Assembly (NCBI GenBank): GCA_900764115.1
Contig: CAAFMR010000363.1
Span: forward strand, 1 to 6,321
DNA length: 6,321 nt
Reading direction: 5' to 3'
DNA from: Clostridia bacterium
GTDB taxonomy: Bacteria > Bacillota > Clostridia > Oscillospirales > Acutalibacteraceae
Numbering within the stretch: position 1 is the stretch's first letter; the number at the start of each line of letters is the position of its first letter. Made by a program: the position numbers and the translations under genes. Below, one piece after another: positions 5,164 to 6,321 of this stretch. The notes beneath the pieces were generated by a model. That model was not told where the DNA came from. It made no database searches and saw only the letters and a program-made list of their open reading frames with translations.

Positions 5164-6321
5164 ATGAAACCACTGACCAAAGCACTGACCCCGCCCCGGG
5201 TGATTGCGCTGGGCTTTGCCCTGACGATTCTCATAGGCTCCGGGCTGCTGATGCTGCCCGTGTGCGTGCGCCCGGGGGTGGCGCTGCGCTATATCGACGC
5301 GTTGTATACCGCTGCCAGCGCCGTCTGTGTCACCGGGCTGATTGCCGTGGACGCCGCCGATACCTTCACCGGACTGGGGCAGACCGTTCTCGGGCTGTTG
5401 ATCCAGATTGGCGGGCTGGGGGTCACCACCGTGGGCGCCGGCATCATTTTAGCCACCGGGCGGCGGATGAACCTGCGCAGCCGCACCATTTTTCGGGAAG
5501 CGGTCAATCTGGACTCCTTCAAAGGCATTGTGACGCTGGTGCGGGAGATCTTTTTCACCACCGTCATCGCCGAGGGGGTCGGGGCGCTGCTGTGTTTGCC
5601 TTCGTTCTTGCGGGGGCATACGGTGGGGCACGCCATCGGCATCAGCCTGTTTCACGCGGTGGCATCCTTCAACAATGCCGGCTTTGATATTCTTGGCGGC
5701 GGCACCAACCTCATCCCCTACCGGGAGGATGTGCTGCTCAATCTGGTGACCTGCGCGCTGGTGTTTCTGGGCGGCATCGGGTTTCTGGTGCTGCGGGAGC
5801 TGCGGCAAAAGCGGCTGCGGTGGCGTCCTTTGTCCATGCACGCCAAGGTGGTGCTATCGGTCAGCGCCGTGCTGACAGCGGGCGGCGCTCTCCTGCTCAA
5901 GCTAACGGAGGATATGAGCTGGCTGGGGGCGCTGTTTCACAGCGTATCCGCCCGCACCGCCGGGTTTTCCACCTATCCGCTGAGCGGATTCACCCAGCCC
6001 GGGCTGCTGGTGATGCTGTTTCTGATGCTGGTAGGGGCGTCCCCCGGCTCCACCGGCGGCGGCATCAAAACCACCACTCTGTTCGTGCTGCTCAAGGGCA
6101 TCGGCTCCGCCGCCACCAACCGGTCGGAAAAGGCATTCCGCTACGCCATCCCCCGCACCGCTTTCCGCAAGGCGGCAGTGATCCTGCTGCTGGCGCTGGG
6201 GGTCATTTTCACCGGCACCTATCTGCTGACGGTGCTGGAGCCCTCTCTGTCCCTGCGGGATGCGCTGTTTGAGATGACCAGCGCCTTTGCCACCGTGGGG
6301 CTGTCCACCGGCATCACCGGC
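5164..6321 (+). CDS. ktrB: Potassium uptake channel subunit, TrkH/KtrB family (3' end outside the window)
   Basis: This membrane protein moves K+ (or Na+-coupled K+) inward together with a cytoplasmic nucleotide-binding partner (KtrA/TrkA). The first 386 codons are visible and the frame runs off the right edge; family members are usually about 440-480 residues. The four-fold repeated pore is clear. Selectivity-filter segments with their key glycines are VCVTGL (G58), FNNAGF (G173), RTAGFS (G267) and ATVGLSTG (G379). The gating-loop segment GASPGSTGGGIKTT lies at 291-304. The short N-terminus before the first helix favours KtrB over long TrkH. ATG at 5164 has AGGAG six bases upstream (5153-5157). 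A ktrA/trkA gene may follow beyond the edge. Confidence 0.93.
   Translation, partial: MKPLTKALTPPRVIALGFALTILIGSGLLMLPVCVRPGVALRYIDALYTAASAVCVTGLIAVDAADTFTGLGQTVLGLLIQIGGLGVTTVGAGIILATGRRMNLRSRTIFREAVNLDSFKGIVTLVREIFFTTVIAEGVGALLCLPSFLRGHTVGHAIGISLFHAVASFNNAGFDILGGGTNLIPYREDVLLNLVTCALVFLGGIGFLVLRELRQKRLRWRPLSMHAKVVLSVSAVLTAGGALLLKLTEDMSWLGALFHSVSARTAGFSTYPLSGFTQPGLLVMLFLMLVGASPGSTGGGIKTTTLFVLLKGIGSAATNRSEKAFRYAIPRTAFRKAAVILLLALGVIFTGTYLLTVLEPSLSLRDALFEMTSAFATVGLSTGITG

Noticed and set aside
5262..5687. Plus-strand frame inside the potassium transporter gene
   Set aside because: Arg/His-rich out-of-frame reading of the transporter, whose own frame shows all four selectivity-filter segments.
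1..6321. CRISPR array, tRNA, rRNA or riboswitch
   Set aside because: No regularly spaced repeats, tRNA-like cloverleaf or recognisable riboswitch core was seen on either strand; gaps between genes are all below about 230 bases.

Overview
The window looks like chromosome of an endospore-forming, fairly G+C-rich Clostridia-type Firmicute (an Oscillospiraceae/Ruminococcaceae-like gut bacterium would fit, but this is inference). The evidence is a recognisable piece of the sporulation regulator gene spoVT, strong GGAGG-type ribosome sites, sigma-A-like promoters, a Gram-positive small lipoprotein and a KtrB/TrkH potassium transporter.

Region 1 (1 to about 1200) is the end of an integrated mobile element. 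It encodes most of a large serine recombinase: recombinase domain, zinc ribbon, coiled coil and C-terminal tail. The catalytic N-terminus lies off the left edge. Without any stop codon, the reading frame runs at about 1194-1205 into the 3' part of spoVT (to 1655), starting at the conserved GDPLEIF block near codon 31 of the gene. The element therefore appears to be inserted inside spoVT. The first ~30 codons, which carry the AbrB-type DNA-binding core, are missing here and are expected at the element's other end. This is the arrangement of sporulation intervening elements such as skin in sigK or SPbeta in spsM, but in a gene known in Bacillus as a forespore regulator. It is the main discovery candidate of the window.

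Region 2 (1656-2978) begins with a bidirectional terminator. Two small minus-strand genes follow, each with its own good promoter: a short acidic helical lipoprotein (1801-2157) and a zinc-ribbon membrane protein with a Pro/Gln-rich linker (2381-2914).

Region 3 (2979-5021, minus) is a complete recG, the branched-DNA helicase. Region 4 (5164 to the right edge, plus) is the first 386 codons of a KtrB/TrkH-type potassium channel subunit, transcribed divergently from recG out of a 142-bp intergenic region with one clear promoter each way. Apart from the spoVT insertion, the chromosomal genes look like ordinary housekeeping content.
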